A stretch of 64,000 nucleotides of DNA from Sphagnum magellanicum. Its lineage: Eukaryota; Streptophyta; Sphagnopsida; Sphagnales; Sphagnaceae. This document shows positions 13,344-23,689 of the stretch, in pieces. The stretch covers positions 14,200,501 through 14,264,500 of the forward strand of contig CM038925.1 in NCBI GenBank assembly GCA_021904315.1, read 5' to 3'. Made by a program: the position numbers and the translations under genes. Every line of letters begins with the position of its first letter. The first letter of the stretch is position 1. A model generated the notes under the pieces. The model was not told the DNA's origin. It ran no database searches and saw only the letters and a list, made by a program, of their open reading frames with translations.

Positions 13344-13458
13344 ACAGCAAAACTAGATGGGCATCTGCACCCAAAAAAAAACGAAGGACACACAACTTTT
13401 CAACTAAATGACTGACTGAATGTTAAATTCAGCACTGCTGAAACTTGTTGATGATGAA

Positions 13459-13755
13459 GAGTCAAAGCAGAAATCAATCGAGTGTGACAAAGGTGGTGGT
13501 GACTCACCACGAGGAGCTCCAGTCCACCAATGGGTCTTGCAAAATTTCCAGCACAATGATGCAAAACACATCTCAGAACAATGATGCTGATAAGCACTTC
13601 ATCCAATAAGAGTCAAAACAGAGATCCGTTGAGGGTGAAGAAGGTTCTGACTCATAAGGAGGAGCTCCAATCCACCAATGAGTCTTGAAAAATATCCAGC
13701 AGAATGATGCAAAATGCAACTAAGAAAACAATGATGCTGATAATCATTTGACCTA
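13459..13755. repeat. tandem duplication, unit about 150 bp
   Basis: Two diverged copies, 13459-13608 and 13610-13755, both running GAGTCAAA ... GAGGAGCTCCA(G/A)TCCACCAATG ... CCAGCA(C/G)AATGATGCAAAA ... ACAATGATGCTGATAA. Lies downstream of the PP2C gene, which points toward it. Confidence 0.8.
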
Positions 13756-14194
13756 ATAATCTCCTTCAAGAAACCAAGTGTTCCCAAGTATTTGCAAATA
13801 GCCGAGTATCTGCAAATTCTCAAGTAGCTATGAGAATTTTCCCACAAGAAGTTTCAGAAAACAAAAGTATTATTTTCAGAGTAATGAACCTTCAATGAGC
13901 TGACCCTGAGCTACAAATCACCTGCTGCTGTTCAAAAACGCAACTTCTAGAACAGTGGTTTAGGGTTAAAGACATAGAAAGGAACTGCAAAATACTGCCA
14001 CTTGAGAGAAAAACATAACAAAGAAAAAGGGACCTCTCTCCTTCTCTGCATTCCATTATATTCAGGCAAAGCAATATTTCCAGCTCCGCACTTTAGGTTA
14101 ATCAAACAAAATCCAAAACTCCATAAGCTTCATGTCAAATGTCAAATTAAGTGGGAAAGTCCAGAGAAATCTCTATTACTGTTTGTCTCTCTAT

Positions 14195-14785
14195 TGTGAT
14201 TTAGCTGCTGAGATTGAGGATTGATACCCTAGCAATGGCAGTGGTGTTGTGGCACGTCTGATGATTTTCAAACGCATCCATCAGCTGATGCAGGGAATTC
14301 TCTATGCTGTTCCATCTCTATCACAGTTTTAGCTGCTGCTGAGGTTAAGAATTGATACCCTAGCAATGGCAGCAGGCAGTGTTGCAGCACATCTGATGTT
14401 TTCCCAAACACATCAATCAGCTGCAGGGAATATGCTATGCTGTTCATCTCTATCACAGTTTTACCTGCTGCTGAGGTTGAGAACCAATACCCTAGCAATG
14501 GTGGCAGTCAGTGTTGCGGCATGTCTGATGCTTTTCAAACAACATCAATCAGCTGCAGGGAATACTCTATGCTGTTCATCTCAGATATCACAGTTTTAGC
14601 TGCTGCTGAGGTTGAGAATTGATACCCCAGCAATGGTGGCAGGCAGTGTTGCAGCATGTCTGATGTTTTCTCAAACACATCAACCAGCTGCAGGGAAATT
14701 CCGTATGCTTGCTTTTCATCTCTATCACAGTTTTAGCTGCTGCCAAGGGTTGAGAATTGATACCCTAGCAATGGCTGCAGCGGCA
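14195..14785. repeat. tandem array of five 131-138-bp units
   Basis: The anchor GATACCCTAGCAATGG recurs at about 14223, 14354, 14486, 14621 and 14759. Each unit also holds CATCTCTATCACAGTTTTAGCTGCTGC, a CATCA(A/T)CAGCTGCAGGGAA-like stretch and GTGTTG(C/T)(A/G)GCA. The array ends about 60 bp beyond the PP2C stop, so it would be in or next to the PP2C 3' UTR. Short ORFs inside it are repeat by-products. Confidence 0.85.
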
Positions 14786-14843
14786 ATTGCAGCATAGTGT
14801 CAGGAAGGCTCAGCAGCAGCAACAGCAGCAGTGGGAGATCATC

Positions 14844-16010
14844 TTAATTGTCAACCCCAGCTTTCACAGAGGTGTAGTGAGAGATACTAGTACTACTACT
14901 AGACCCTTTGCTGAGCAATTCATGGTCAAGAAAAACAACCACAACAGTGATATCATCATGAAAATGTCTTCGAATGCCACGTTCAATGCGTTTGAGATCA
15001 GAGTAGCGCATCTCCCGCTTCTTGGCAGCTTCTTGCAGAGCAGTTCGGATGAGCCGTCTGGCGATTCCAGCTCTCGGATGGCTGTGCACGATGTCCACGG
15101 CTTCCTGGTTGCTCAGATGCTCCCAGAGGCCATCTGAGGCAAAGATGATGAACTTGTCTTGTGGTCTCAGCATGTGCACATGGAAATCTGGCTCAGCTGA
15201 CAACACAGGCCGTCGCAGAGGCTCAGGGAGACGGAACCGAGCCAGCAAGGGCTCCTTGTTGTACTCTGCCTTCTTCAAGTACACATCCCCGATGGATCTT
15301 GAAACTTGGATCAAACCCTTGACTCGCCAAACCCCATGTCTGAGCACCACGATGTGGGAGTCATCCGGATGCAGAGCCACAAGCTCCTGCCGCACAGATT
15401 CTATACTAGCATTGTGCTCTGCAGAGATTTGCACGGCCAGAATGGGACCACCACCCATCATCGTGGTGGCTGTGGCCGTATTGGAGGAGGACCTGGAAGA
15501 AGAAGAAAGGGTACCCATCACAGCTCGAGAGTCTCCGAGACTAGCGATGTAGAGTTTGGAACCCCAGATGACACCCACCAAGCAGCAAGAGCCGACAGCA
15601 GCGATCTGTGGTTTGGTGAGCCAAGAGCTTTGCACTATGGCGAAGAAATTTTCCTCCGTCTCCATGAAAGCTTTGCGGATCACATCCACAGACATCCCTT
15701 GTTGCTCTTCGGCGAATTTCTGAAGGTTGTAGTAGAGCGACTCGTTGATGAAGCGCGAAGCTTCAGGTCCGCCATGTCCATCGTAGATTCCCACAAAGGT
15801 CCCGAACTTGCCGGATTCCACTTGACTCTGATCCTCCAAGAGGGCATTCGCTTGTACCACCGCGATGGAAAACTCCCCCGATACATGCGGCGTCAGATCC
15901 TTGTACCACAGCAACGCATCCTGCCGATCTGCTGCCTCCGTTCCCTTGTGCGCATATCGTTGCACCGGCCGCCAACACGCCATCAACATCTTCATTACCC
16001 ACTCCAGCAT
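14844..16010 (-). CDS. clade D protein phosphatase 2C (PP2C.D), intronless
   Basis: Complete 388-residue Mn/Mg-dependent Ser/Thr phosphatase. Metal-binding and catalytic motifs are intact: GIYDGHGG at 74-81, [11 protein letters not shown] 137-147, [10 protein letters not shown] 156-165, [18 protein letters not shown] 291-308 and [14 protein letters not shown] 347-360. The N-terminus ([15 protein letters not shown]) and [15 protein letters not shown] at 196-210 are typical of plant clade D. In Arabidopsis, members of this clade dephosphorylate plasma-membrane H+-ATPase under SAUR control, or restrain BIK1 immune signalling; which role applies here cannot be read from sequence. The start at 16010 matches the family N-terminus. 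Odd points: no introns, whereas Arabidopsis relatives have several, and a Ser/Thr/Gly-rich insertion at about 168-188 between conserved strands. GC content is clearly above the flanks. Confidence 0.95.
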   Translation of the reverse strand: MLEWVMKMLMACWRPVQRYAHKGTEAADRQDALLWYKDLTPHVSGEFSIAVVQANALLEDQSQVESGKFGTFVGIYDGHGGPEASRFINESLYYNLQKFAEEQQGMSVDVIRKAFMETEENFFAIVQSSWLTKPQIAAVGSCCLVGVIWGSKLYIASLGDSRAVMGTLSSSSRSSSNTATATTMMGGGPILAVQISAEHNASIESVRQELVALHPDDSHIVVLRHGVWRVKGLIQVSRSIGDVYLKKAEYNKEPLLARFRLPEPLRRPVLSAEPDFHVHMLRPQDKFIIFASDGLWEHLSNQEAVDIVHSHPRAGIARRLIRTALQEAAKKREMRYSDLKRIERGIRRHFHDDITVVVVFLDHELLSKGSSSSTSISHYTSVKAGVDN

Positions 16011-16920
16011 CGCTCATCTCTCCATCACCCACACCCCGATTTCTTGTTCTTGTTGTTCTTGTTGTCCTTCTTCTTCTGCTTCTGCTTCAGCTTCAGTTCT
16101 CCTCCTCGTCTCCCTTGGTACCCATTTCTCTTCTCTTCTGCCAACTTTCTTCCTGCTCTCAAATCCTCTCAACCTCCATGACTATCTCCTCCCATGCCGT
16201 CTCTGCTATTCTCTCCCGTCTCTCTTGCTCCTGTCAGCATCTGAAGAAACCCTTTTCCACTTTCCTCAAATCCTGCTTCTATGTCCACAAGCTAGCTAGC
16301 TGCTCAGGCAACAAACCCCAGCTCGCTTCTTTCTTTCTTTCTTTCTTTTTCTCCGAAAAAAAACACCACCCACCACCACCACCACCACCACAACAACAAC
16401 AACCACCTCTCAAGAAATCCAACAACCCAACAACAACCACCCCAGAGGAGTTGCTAGCTAGCTACCGAGCCTTCTTTGCTCAGAATTTGTGCTGGAGCTC
16501 CTCTTTCTTCTCCGTCACTGCCACGATATTCCGTTGCGCGCAAGAATCTTCTGACTCTCACCCGGCCTCTTTCCTCTCTTCTTGAGTTGGCTATGAGACT
16601 GGTGGGAAGTGTGAGCGATGCGCCAGGAAATCTCCTGCGCTGCAACGCTTCTCTCTCTCTCTCTCTCTCTTCCCTCTCTTCGCTCTGTCTCTGTCTTCTC
16701 TCTCTTGCGCTCGCTTGCGCGGTCGGTCTCCGGGCCGCCGCCCGAATCTTCCGCGCGTCCGCCGCGCGTCCTCGCGTCCGTCCGTCTTCCCCCAGTCCGT
16801 CCGGTCCGTCCGGCCTTCCGTCCGGTCAGTACGCGCGACCGCCCGTCGTCCGCCCGCCCGCCCGTCCGTCCGTCCGTCTTCGCGAACCCACTCACAAATC
16901 TACGTTCTCGGTACATACTA
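16011..16920 (-). promoter_or_regulatory. PP2C upstream region: GC-rich leader with microsatellites
   Basis: Immediately upstream of the PP2C start (minus strand). It carries, as read on plus, a (CTTT)n tract near 16325, (ACC)n/(AAC)n near 16367-16405, (CT)n at about 16651-16677, and a sharp GC-rich CpG-dense block at about 16715-16885 with CCGT/CCGC tetranucleotide runs. GA-rich leaders (CT on the opposite strand) are common in plant 5' UTRs. No TATA box could be fixed, so the transcription start is not assigned. Confidence 0.5.
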
Positions 16921-18299
16921 CAAACTCTTCACATCTACCAAGCAGCTAAGAAAATCCCACTAGCGTACAATCTTCAAAATTTTCTAGATCTGTTCAGGCC
17001 TTCCATATTTTGTACTAGATACTAGATGTTCAAGTGAATTCCTTTACTATCTCCAATTATGCTAGAATATTAGCACTTCTATTAAATTCTAGATATTCAA
17101 GTGATTTTCTTTATTATTTCCAGTCATACTAGAATCCTAGCATTTTGGTAGATTTTGAAAACTTGACAATGCTACTACTTCCATCATGTTTGGCGGGTAT
17201 GTGTTTTCATTGGCGCACATACGGGTAGCAATACGGGTATCATCCAGCATATTTGAACGCTTGCATGTTTTACTTCCCCCCCCCCCCGCTTCACCCCAGG
17301 GTAAAAGTTATCATTAACTGGCCTATCATCCAAGTGGATGAAAAATCATAATATTTGAGTCATCCATTTTGGAGACATTTTGATTTTTTTTACTACAATA
17401 TTTGAATTCTTTTTATCTTCAATTTTTTTTAATTTTAAAAAATGTGAGTCATAAGTGATTTAATGCAAAATAACCCCAACTTCCCAATTGATCTACCTAT
17501 TCTCAAATATCTGTTTTAAATTTGATTTTAGTTGCATATAGTTTTTGGTTCCTCATTTATGGAAATAAGTTCATTATCAATTTCCTTTTTATTTAATGTG
17601 TTATGTTTGTTTATTTACCCAAAAAAATATTTAAAAATATTTTAAAAATTTACATATGTTGAATGTTGGCTTTCATCACTATCTTGACTTAATCTTTTTC
17701 ATGATGATGGCATATTTTTTCACTTGGAATTTTGGTGTTTTTTTAAATTATTATGTTAATTTTTAAATGCATTCTTCTATTTAATTTTCAATGAACATGG
17801 AAAGAAATGGGATGTGGGTACATAATTTTATTGCAAAAAAATTGGTCATTTTAATCTTGAAATAAATACATTGATCAACCACTTTTGGAGAGTTCCATTT
17901 ATTTAATTTCCTTACAAACCAAATGGCCACTTCAAAAGAAGGCAAATAATTTTATTTTTAAAATATTTATTTTTATTTTCATTTTGCATTTAGTTTAGGG
18001 TTTGTCCACCCAATCGGATTCCAATTCCCATGAGAATTATTAAACATTACTTGCACACTATACTATACTACAAGGAGGGTTTTGGGATGATAAGTGATCT
18101 ACAAAGATAACGAACATTGCAAATATGCACGAAACCCTAAACTTCAAAAAAGAGGTTGTACCCTTTTTGGTAGTAGCAACAAGGAGGAAAAAAAAAGGGT
18201 TTTGAACTCAACTTTGTCTTTGTCTTATAGGAATGGGAATGTGAGCATTGTTGCATATGAAATAATAATAATAATAATAACCTAAAAACCACAATATAA
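16921..18299. other. AT-rich intergenic sequence with a C homopolymer
   Basis: No gene recognised. A run of 12 C lies at 17276-17287, and (AAT)n at about 18261-18280. The duplicated phrase TACTAGA...TTCAAGTGA(A/T)TT(C/T)CTTTA(C/T)TAT occurs near 17025 and 17090, a weak local duplication. Confidence 0.4.
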
Positions 18300-18570
18300 G
18301 GATGAGAAACTCATGTTGCTTTGGTGACATTTCGAGGACTTTAGAATGCTCACAAATTATAAGGATATGTTGGATGAGAAACTCATGTTGCTTTGGTGAC
18401 ATTCAAGGACTTTAAAATGCTCACAAATTTACATAGTTTGAAGTTACCAAGGCTTTTGATATTCATGTTCATTCACAAATCTTCATAGTTGAAAGTTAGC
18501 AAGGCTTTTTGATATTCATGTTCATTCACAAATCTTCATAGTTGAAAGTTAGCAAGGCTTTTTGATATTT
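18300..18570. repeat. two short tandem duplications side by side
   Basis: First a 73-bp unit present twice, each starting GATGAGAAACTCATGTTGCT (18302 and 18375). It is followed by a 52-53-bp unit present three times (starts about 18422, 18474, 18527) containing GTT(G)AAAGTTA(G/C)CAAGGCTTTT and GATATTCATGTTCATT. Confidence 0.85.
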
Positions 18571-18747
18571 CCTAATTTGTGTGACCAAATTGATGAATGT
18601 TTGTTGTTGTTGTTGTGTCCATTACTCGAATGGTGGAGCTTTCAAGGAGGGTGCAAAATGATCTTATTGGGGGGGGGGGATAGGACATTCATGTTCCTAA
18701 AGATCTAGTTGGTACAACCAATGTGACAATGACCATGACTAGACATC

Positions 18748-18856
18748 CATTCATCCATTTGGATGAAATCATAGTAGGAAAAACAAACTTTTGAACCCAC
18801 CATTCATCCATTTGGATGAAATCATAGTAGGAAGAACAAACTTTTGAATCCACCCT
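18748..18856. repeat. 53-bp tandem duplication
   Basis: ATTCATCCATTTGGATGAAA plus the following ATCATAGTAGGAA(A/G)AACAAACTTTTGAA is present twice, starting at about 18749 and 18802, nearly identical, so probably recent. Confidence 0.9.
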
Positions 18857-19010
18857 ATAATTTATGTAGCAAACCCTAGAAAGTTCTAAAACCTAACCCC
18901 CCAAAAAATTAAAAGTTTGAATTTACAAAAAGCTTTAAACCTAATGAGTTATATAAGGGGGGAGCTTCATGGTGTCTTTCGAAGGCGTTTTTCCTTCCCA
19001 TAATAGGGCT

Positions 19011-19037
19011 ACCTACCTACCTACCTACCTACCTACC
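19011..19037. repeat. (ACCT)n microsatellite
   Basis: Nearly seven perfect ACCT units. Confidence 0.95.
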
Positions 19038-21742
19038 ATCCTCTCATCTCCTACTCTAAGTAAGTGCCCTCTTTTAACCCAAATTTGGCACTAGTCTTTT
19101 CTACCTACCAGCCATTTTAACTTTGAGAGCCTAAACTAGCATTCCAAGTAGTTGTGATATAAATTGGAAAATAGGTGAAAATGGGTTATCAATATTATTA
19201 TTGGTATAATATATATATATAATATTATATTATTTGAATTTTCATTATGGAAGAAAAAAGATCATTGATGAAGAGGCCACAATAATAATCTTGCTTGTTT
19301 CTTTTTTTTCGTGGCCCGCCCCTTTTCGCCCACTCTTTGCTCAAATTCTCGGATTCTAAGTAGGTCCGAGTTGCGAGCCCTCCCTCCAATCCACAAATAT
19401 GTGACCCAAATTCGAGTTTGTTAGGGTGCTTCACTTCACGTGAATAATAGAAGCACTCGTCCGTTCATGAAAGGTTTTTAAAAAAATCGTTAGTAGGGGC
19501 CGACCCACCCACCCACCCATCCATCCTAGGAGCGGAAAAAGAAGAGATAGTGCGGTGGTGGTAGTTTTTGGATGGTGCTGACTCCCCACACACACTTTAC
19601 GACGGACGGATGATTATTTAACTTGTGGTGTTGTGCGCCACACCCAAAAAAAAAAAAAAAAAACTGACGGCCTGTAAAGATGCCACCGCTACTTTCGACC
19701 TAAGTAAGAATTTCTTGCGAAGAAGAAGTATTTTACATGTGGTGGACGATAACAAATTTTTCCAAGAGTAAGGAAAAAAAAGGTGGGCGTCGGAAAGGGG
19801 GGTCACGCTCCCGAGAAATAGGCCTATACGGAATCTTTCAAATCCTAATCTTCAAAAAGACCTCTTTGCAATATACAAAGGTCATTTCCAACCGTACACA
19901 CACCAATCGAACCAATCGAAAAATTTCTTTTTGCAATCGGATGTGAAGAGTGGGGGACAAGTCCGGCTTTTCGGGTGGTTCAAGCGAAACCAACAAGCAC
20001 CCACCAGCACACCATACAAGATGGATGGATGGATGGTGTGTGGACAGGAAACACTCTTTTTCATTGTATGCCTGTCCCATGGTTAACCACAGTGGTCAGT
20101 TATGTACTAACCATTCACATGGATCTGCTCACCTAATAGTAATACCCACCAAGTGCATTACATATTTACCTACCTACCTACCTACCTACACACAAAGCAT
20201 TTACTGTTGTTACCAGTGTTGTGCTTGTAAGTGTCAATAGTTGTATATATGGTGTGTAAATCTTGTGTAAGTGTAAATCACCTGGAATATATTTACCCAC
20301 TTACGTACCTATTTACCTATAGGTAGTTTGAGGTGGAAATAGGAGGGTTTACAATATGGGTTAACCAAGGTAACCCTAGTAACAACTTGGTTGTGGTTCA
20401 TCCAACAGAGTTACAACGGGTTTCCAACGGCCGATGCATCACTAGAGGGTGCTGGCCAGGTCACATAATCCCATTGGGACTGGGGCTTAAAGTGCATTTT
20501 GCCAAAAGAGTACGGAATGCACCGTGCGGTTGCACTCGTAAATTCAAGTACATGATCGACAATTTGGTCCAGGTATGGAAGTTTTGTTTTAATTCCACCA
20601 ATGAGATTAGGCTGTGTACATACACTTCATGAATTAGGGTTTTTTTTTTTTTCTCTCCCCACCCCCCCTTAATTTTCAATTTTTGTAATATATTTTTTCC
20701 GCAAAGGCTCTCTTATTATCATGGGATTAAAAGTTGGGCCCCATAGGAGGGTACAACTTGCACTCCGCACATAAGTGTGCTTTTATGTACGGAACCCTCT
20801 TTTGCCAATTTTTTGTACTACTAAGGCCACTTGCATCGGAACACTTGTGTGACTCGGACGCTCGGACTTCATATTATGGGCCCCTTTTACTCCGTTTGTT
20901 CTTACCCTAGACCTAGAAAACCCCGCATCCCACCACCCCCCCACCCGCACCCGGCCTTCCAAGCTCATGTTTTTGGTGGTACATATGTATATAGGAAGCT
21001 GAATTTGGCACAACAAATTCGCTTTCTCTCCAAGGCAACATAAGTTCGATGACATTTTCGTTCGAACTTTCATGGGGGGTGTGTGTTGTTTGTTAGTTGT
21101 TTGGCAATGTTCAGATTCCATGGGGGTTGAGTGATCCTCAAGTCTTGCAAATTCTTTGTCAGTTTCCGTCGGGGATCCAACAATAATGCACAATAAAAGA
21201 AGAAAGCGAGAGCTCCTTCTTCTTCTTCTTCTTTGTACGGAGGGTGGGATCGGTTCGGTTCGGTTTATCCCTAGGGCTTGATGGTGTCCACTATGTCATC
21301 GACAATAAGTATGAGTAAAATAAAATAAAATAATAATTACATATAGTAAAGGACATCGTGAAGCATCATTTCATCCATCTGTCCCGTCATCCATCCATCC
21401 ATTCGTCCGGTCATCCATCTGTCCCGTCATGGTCTGTTTACTCCGAGGGGGTGGAGAAAGAGTGGAATACAGATGCAGCGCGGCGGAGAATAATATATAT
21501 TAGTGTTGTAAAAAAAGAAATTGTAAATAATAATAATAATAATAATAAAAGACTCCCTGACAAAGTCACATACTTCTTGTTCGGTTTGACAATATCGGTC
21601 TCCGTGCTGGCCGGTTGTCAGGGCGGTTCTTAAGGTTCATAATCACGGTTCTCACAAACTTGAAATTGTTAAATAGGGGTAACTAGGGTAAATGGGCATA
21701 CATGCATGTATATAGACAGGCATGGTATATAGACCCTATACC
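19038..21742. other. intergenic sequence with many microsatellites, no gene recognised
   Basis: Composition is less AT-rich than most of the window. It holds (A)n at about 19648-19665, (ACCT)n at 20167-20190, (CGGTT)n near 21252-21266, CCATCCATCC/GTCCCGTC alternation at 21373-21432 and (AAT)n near 21530-21547. A 99-residue ORF at 20333-20632 (+) includes a possible donor CAG|GTATGG near 20573, but its product matches nothing I recognise. Confidence 0.4.
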
Positions 21743-21747
21743 TCTAT

Positions 21748-21803
21748 AGGGTTTTTTAGGGTTTAGGGTTTAGACGTACCCCTAAACCCTAAACCCTAAA
21801 CCT
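21748..21803. repeat. short interstitial telomere-type repeats as an inverted pair
   Basis: TTTAGGG units on the left (21755-21773) face CCCTAAA units on the right (21782-21800). The two 19-base arms are perfectly complementary around an 8-base loop. The order G-rich then C-rich on one strand is that of two chromosome ends joined head to head, but the arms are under three units long. Confidence 0.85.
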
Positions 21804-23689
21804 CACACAAGTGACTATAATATATATATTAGAAGATATCAAAAATATTAAAGTTGCCCAATATTGGCACAAATGTCAAATATGAAAAATCATTTTTAAA
21901 ATATTATTAAATGTAACTCAACTTTTTAAATTCTAACTCCCTCATAAATTAAAAGCTATGATCTCTTGAAATTTTGATTTCATAATTCTTCATGAATCTC
22001 AATTTTCTAGTAGATATTTTATTTAATTTGCTTAAATGGATTAAAATTGGTTTTTCTTCTTTTAAAATGACTAGGTAATGCGGCTTGTATCATTTAACAC
22101 ATATTATTAGATATATCTATAAAAGTGAAGGAAACACAATATTAATATCCTAAATTTTGTCATTAAGGGAGTGAGATTAAGAAAAAAAAATTAAATTAAA
22201 AATTACATTACATTTAAATGGATAATAAAGACAAGGTGAAACTCAAATTACACTAAAATGTGTGGTAATATGATTTTCCATCTTGTCTTTCTTTTATTTG
22301 CTAAACAACTTTGTTATTAATATGTGGTTTTTGTTGTCATAATTATTTTGAATCATGTGCATTAGATATTTTGGTACCAAGTTTTGCCCTTAATTCAATA
22401 AAATTCCTTCATTTTGTGGATAACAACATTTTAGGTTGAAATAGTGGGTAGGGGGTGAAAGAATGACCCAAAAATAACATCATTTTATGGCTTTTTTTTA
22501 AAATTGTTACATAGTTTTACGTACCTAGTGTATAGGTATATTTGCGTGAAATTTTATTTCACAAAAAGTTTGAATTTTGATTTTCTTCAATTTTCAATGA
22601 CATAAAATATTCAAAATTCAATAACTCATGCACATATGTTTGCAAATTTAAACTTCAATGAACCCATACTCATCAAGGACTTTGGAATGAAATCAAAAGT
22701 GCATCCCCAATTTCCCTAAAATTTTATCGAATATTTAGTGATAAAAATACTCAAAATGTAAAAAAAAATTGCATTGTAAATTTAAACATTACAATCAGCT
22801 TGGTGCACCCTTCTTGATTAAGGGCATTCCAAAGGTACAAAATTACAAAAAAATGTATATATATAAATAGATAACTATGTTATATATGCATATTTTGGGG
22901 ACAATGAAGAAGGATGAGGACCATGGGAGGTTGGTGGGAGGTGATGGGAATGGTGAGTAGGACAATACGAAGATGAGAACATGATGAGAATAGGATGACA
23001 TTGGGAACATATATATATTAATGGTTCATAACAAGTTTGAATGTGAACTATGTTGAATATAATATGGTGAAACAAAACATGGCATATAATGAGGTAATTT
23101 GAATGCAAAATAAATACTTTATTATTTATCCCATAAGCTTTAGTTGAAGTAGAATGACATTGTTGTGTTGGTGCATTTGTTTAGATATGATTGATTCGTG
23201 TATTTTCATTAGTGAGATTTTTTTTAAATAGTAAGTTTGAAATTATATTTATTCATGAAATCTTGTAATATTAATGATTGATTTGTTTTTGTTAACATAT
23301 CTACTTTAATTCAATCATGATAGTTGGACAATTTGAAGGCACCTTTTTTTTTAATATGTTTTTAAATGAAATGAAAATAAGAAATTATCATTTTAGGTGG
23401 TCATAAACCATAATTATATATCTTGCTTTTCTTTTGTTTTTGTTTTAAAATGTTGTAATAAATTCAACATCATAATTGGCTTTTATAAGTTTTAAAATAA
23501 TAGTACAATATTATCTTAAAGCACCATTGTTCCATGTTCATTAAAACAAAATAAAATGTGAAAGTTGTTTGATAAAACACTCTAAATTCATTCATTTTCA
23601 TGAATTCTTAAAATATTCGTTTCAAATAGACAAAGAATGTGAAATGCTAATAAACTTTCATCAACAAGAATGTTTTCATAATTTTATTT
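21804..23689. other. AT-rich intergenic sequence
   Basis: No gene or clear repeat recognised. It may contain the 3' end of the Helitron to the right, but no CTRR terminus with hairpin could be fixed by eye. Confidence 0.35.

Noticed and set aside
15306-16181. 291-residue plus-strand ORF across the PP2C locus
   Set aside because: Shadow of the PP2C gene; composition and His/Arg-rich sequence come from the antisense frame.
20333-20632. 99-residue ORF as a gene
   Set aside because: No recognised family, no convincing acceptor; a single donor-like site is not enough.
20783-21193. 136-residue minus-strand ORF
   Set aside because: Low-complexity, no family resemblance, lies in microsatellite-rich DNA.
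21748-21803. True chromosome end
   Set aside because: Fewer than three telomere units per arm, inverted, and flanked by ordinary DNA on both sides.
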